Source of the DNA: a virus
IMG/VR virus record: IMGVR_UViG_3300044638_003845
Coordinates: 1 to 22,143 of that record
DNA length: 22,143 nucleotides
Strand: one strand, 5' to 3'
Under the pieces are notes generated by a model that was not told the origin of the DNA, did no database searches, and saw only the letters and a list, made by a program, of their open reading frames with translations. This document shows, piece after piece, positions 21,207-22,143 of the stretch (positions within the stretch are counted from its first letter, which is position 1; each line of letters starts with the position of its first letter). Both the position numbers and the translations under genes were made by a program.

Positions 21207-21428
21207 TTAGTCTTCCCATCCTTCGAAGAGGATCTTACCATTTTTTTCAAGACGAGTAAACGTCAGTTGAGGACATTCGCAGTCGCCAATCTCGGTGCGA
21301 CTAGTGGTTCCCCTCATAGAGGTTGCCATTTTAGGTGACCGCGACCATGAAACGATAGTTTCTGTTCCAGCACCACCGCCGAAAATCCGAGGAGAGTGGC
21401 AATAGTTGATTTTAGTGAACTTGTACAT
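21207..21428 (-). CDS. Small hypothetical early protein
   Basis: A 73-residue protein beginning MYKFTKINYCHSPRIFGGGA. A Gly-rich turn, a Ser/Arg-rich middle (SWSRSPKMATSMRGTTSRTE) and a C-E-C pair near residue 50 are the visible features. No family recognised. It is first in a short row of small genes and has a sigma70-like promoter 19 bases upstream, so it is probably expressed early. The ATG is preceded by AAGCCAACCAT, with no Shine-Dalgarno site. Confidence 0.6.
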   Translation of the reverse strand: MYKFTKINYCHSPRIFGGGAGTETIVSWSRSPKMATSMRGTTSRTEIGDCECPQLTFTRLEKNGKILFEGWED

Positions 21429-21447
21429 ATGGTTGGCTTACGTGGTT

Positions 21448-21476
21448 ATTATAGCATAAAACTCACGGAAAGTACA
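21448..21476 (-). promoter_or_regulatory. Early-type sigma70 promoter before the row of small genes
   Basis: On the minus strand AAAAAAGTTGTGTACT has -35 TGTACT (21476-21471), a 17-base spacer and perfect -10 TATAAT (21453-21448). The upstream block GTTGTGTAC after an A-run is shared with the promoter at 20751-20779. Confidence 0.75.
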
Positions 21477-21559
21477 CAACTTTTTTCAACAAAATGCGCT
21501 TTTTTAGGGCCCTTGGGTCATATTTTAGGCATTTTTATCCCCCGGGGAGGCCTGGGACA

Positions 21560-21592
21560 GGGATAGTGTAGTACAAATAACCACACTATCCC
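21560..21592. other. Hairpin in a GC-rich intergenic region
   Basis: GGGATAGTGT (21560-21569) and ACACTATCCC (21583-21592) form a perfect 10-bp stem with a 13-base loop. It lies 25 bases after the stop of the 3D-domain gene and has no adjoining T-run on either strand. The next 60 bases (21500-21555) contain GGGCCC and CCCCCGGGG, unlike the AT-rich surroundings. A factor-dependent terminator, RNA-stability hairpin or protein-binding site is possible. Confidence 0.5.
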
Positions 21593-21617
21593 CAAACCTG
21601 CTTGCTGAGTGTATTTT

Positions 21618-22031
21618 TTACTTCAGAATATAAACATCCATCCAGGCAGGAGTGGACTTTACAAGCTGAGTGTATGATGATCTTGGAACGTAGATGTCAA
21701 AGACATATCCACGACCACGAGCAGCACTTTTGCGAGTAACGGCCGAACCACGGTCTTGGACGACGAAACTCCCATTTCCTACTTTTCCTTTCAAACCGGG
21801 AATGAATAACTTCGTTCCCATCTTGAAATCGGGGTGAGCAGCAACTGTCACACCGCTTTTTGCAGTTTTGGTTTTAGGACACGCAACCCTACTCCACCAT
21901 GGAGATTCGGGATAATAGTATGTAATGCGTGCCTTTATTTTTGTAGCATTCTTAGGTGTTGCGTATGTTGAATGCGCGTGACTAAGAAGCAATAATGAGG
22001 TTATAATTGTACACAATAGTTTTTTCATCAT
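21618..22031 (-). CDS. Exported 3D-domain (RlpA/MltA-like double-psi barrel) protein
   Basis: A 137-residue protein with a Sec signal peptide: MMKK, a hydrophobic core (LCTIITSLLLL) and a likely cut after TYA-24. The mature part fits the 3D domain, a double-psi beta-barrel seen in peptidoglycan lytic enzymes such as the MltA and YuiC groups. ITYYYPESPWW starts the barrel, GVTVAAHPD gives D68, VVQDRG gives D93 and YVFDIYV gives D112, the three Asp that name the fold. It would act on cell-wall glycan outside the inner membrane, perhaps in lysis or wall remodelling. AAAGGA lies nine bases before the first ATG, a clear Shine-Dalgarno site that most genes here lack, so it may be acquired from a bacterium. 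A start at the second Met is possible. Confidence 0.75.
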   Translation of the reverse strand: MMKKLLCTIITSLLLLSHAHSTYATPKNATKIKARITYYYPESPWWSRVACPKTKTAKSGVTVAAHPDFKMGTKLFIPGLKGKVGNGSFVVQDRGSAVTRKSAARGRGYVFDIYVPRSSYTQLVKSTPAWMDVYILK

Positions 22032-22143
22032 TATTTTGTTTCCTTTCTATCTTTAGTATTATTTGTCCTCAGCAAACAAGGAGAAGTAATACCCTCCTCA
22101 GTTTCATAATGTGCTTATGAAAGTCTTAACTACAAATTTTTTC
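22032..22143. other. Leader and upstream region of the 3D-domain gene
   Basis: The minus strand holds the Shine-Dalgarno AGAAAGGA (22048-22041). Further up lie two copies of CTGAGGA about 30 bases apart and a GGAG/CTCC hairpin between them, which could form a structured 5' leader. A 12-codon mini-frame (MKLRRVLLLLVC) opens near 22105. No clear -35/-10 pair is visible before the window ends. On the plus strand an ATG at 22117 runs open to the edge, too short to judge. Confidence 0.35.

Noticed and set aside
22071-22107. Twelve-codon MKLRRVLLLLVC mini-frame before the 3D gene
   Set aside because: It looks like a leader peptide but has no ribosome site and is too short to support from one sequence.
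1-22143. CRISPR arrays, tRNA genes, insertion sequences
   Set aside because: No regular direct repeats with spacers, no cloverleaf with a CCA-type end and no transposase motifs were seen on either strand by reading; a tRNAscan or repeat search could still find something.

Overview
The window looks like part of the genome of a T4-like myovirus, probably a marine one. It is AT-rich, and every gene I can support lies on the minus strand, so the genes are transcribed from high to low coordinates. Anchors for the assignment are a gp42-type dCMP hydroxymethylase, UvsX, a gp41-type DnaB helicase, tight and overlapping gene packing, and copies of the T4 late-promoter octamer TATAAATA in front of several genes. 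The host cannot be named from this sequence.

Layout, in direction of transcription. (a) 22031-20797: an exported 3D-domain protein with its own Shine-Dalgarno site, a GC-rich hairpin region, then short early-type genes of unknown function. (b) 20723-19846: an AT-hook-like basic protein ending at a strong terminator, a small unknown gene, and dCMP hydroxymethylase. (c) 19108-13862: an HNH homing endonuclease with a late promoter, a conserved 41-residue basic protein too short for ordinary gene calls, and a probable DNA-base hypermodification cassette. The cassette holds a DUF1599/Nmad1-like protein, two divergent proteins of the alpha-glutamyl/putrescinyl-thymine pyrophosphorylase-like (amino acid:DNA transferase-like) helical fold on either side of a fold-type II PLP enzyme, and a GDSHS-motif protein. 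(d) 13810-10467: UvsX, a 2OG-Fe(II) dioxygenase, a small protein in the place of T4 gene 40, and gp41 helicase. (e) 10426-1: a late module starting at two TATAAATA boxes. It holds an AAA ATPase, a membrane protein, a zinc metallopeptidase, two nuclease-like unknowns, a ligase-fold nucleotidyltransferase, a NadR-like adenylyltransferase, basic and acidic virion-region proteins, and the start of a tail or structural protein.

Two systems stand out. First, at least six late proteins begin with a short peptide of the form MKSFKEYITE-A, which closely matches the T4 capsid-targeting sequence (MKTYQEFIAE-A) cut by the prohead protease after (I/L)-x-E. This suggests a set of enzymes packaged in the head and delivered with the DNA. 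Second, the hypermodification cassette lies between gene 42 and uvsX, where T4 carries beta-glucosyltransferase. The hydroxymethylase has the Asp that marks dCMP specificity, so the modified base is predicted to derive from 5-hydroxymethylcytosine rather than from 5-hydroxymethyluracil, the known substrate for this enzyme class.

No stretch longer than about 300 bases lacks a gene. The longest gap is 21429-21617.
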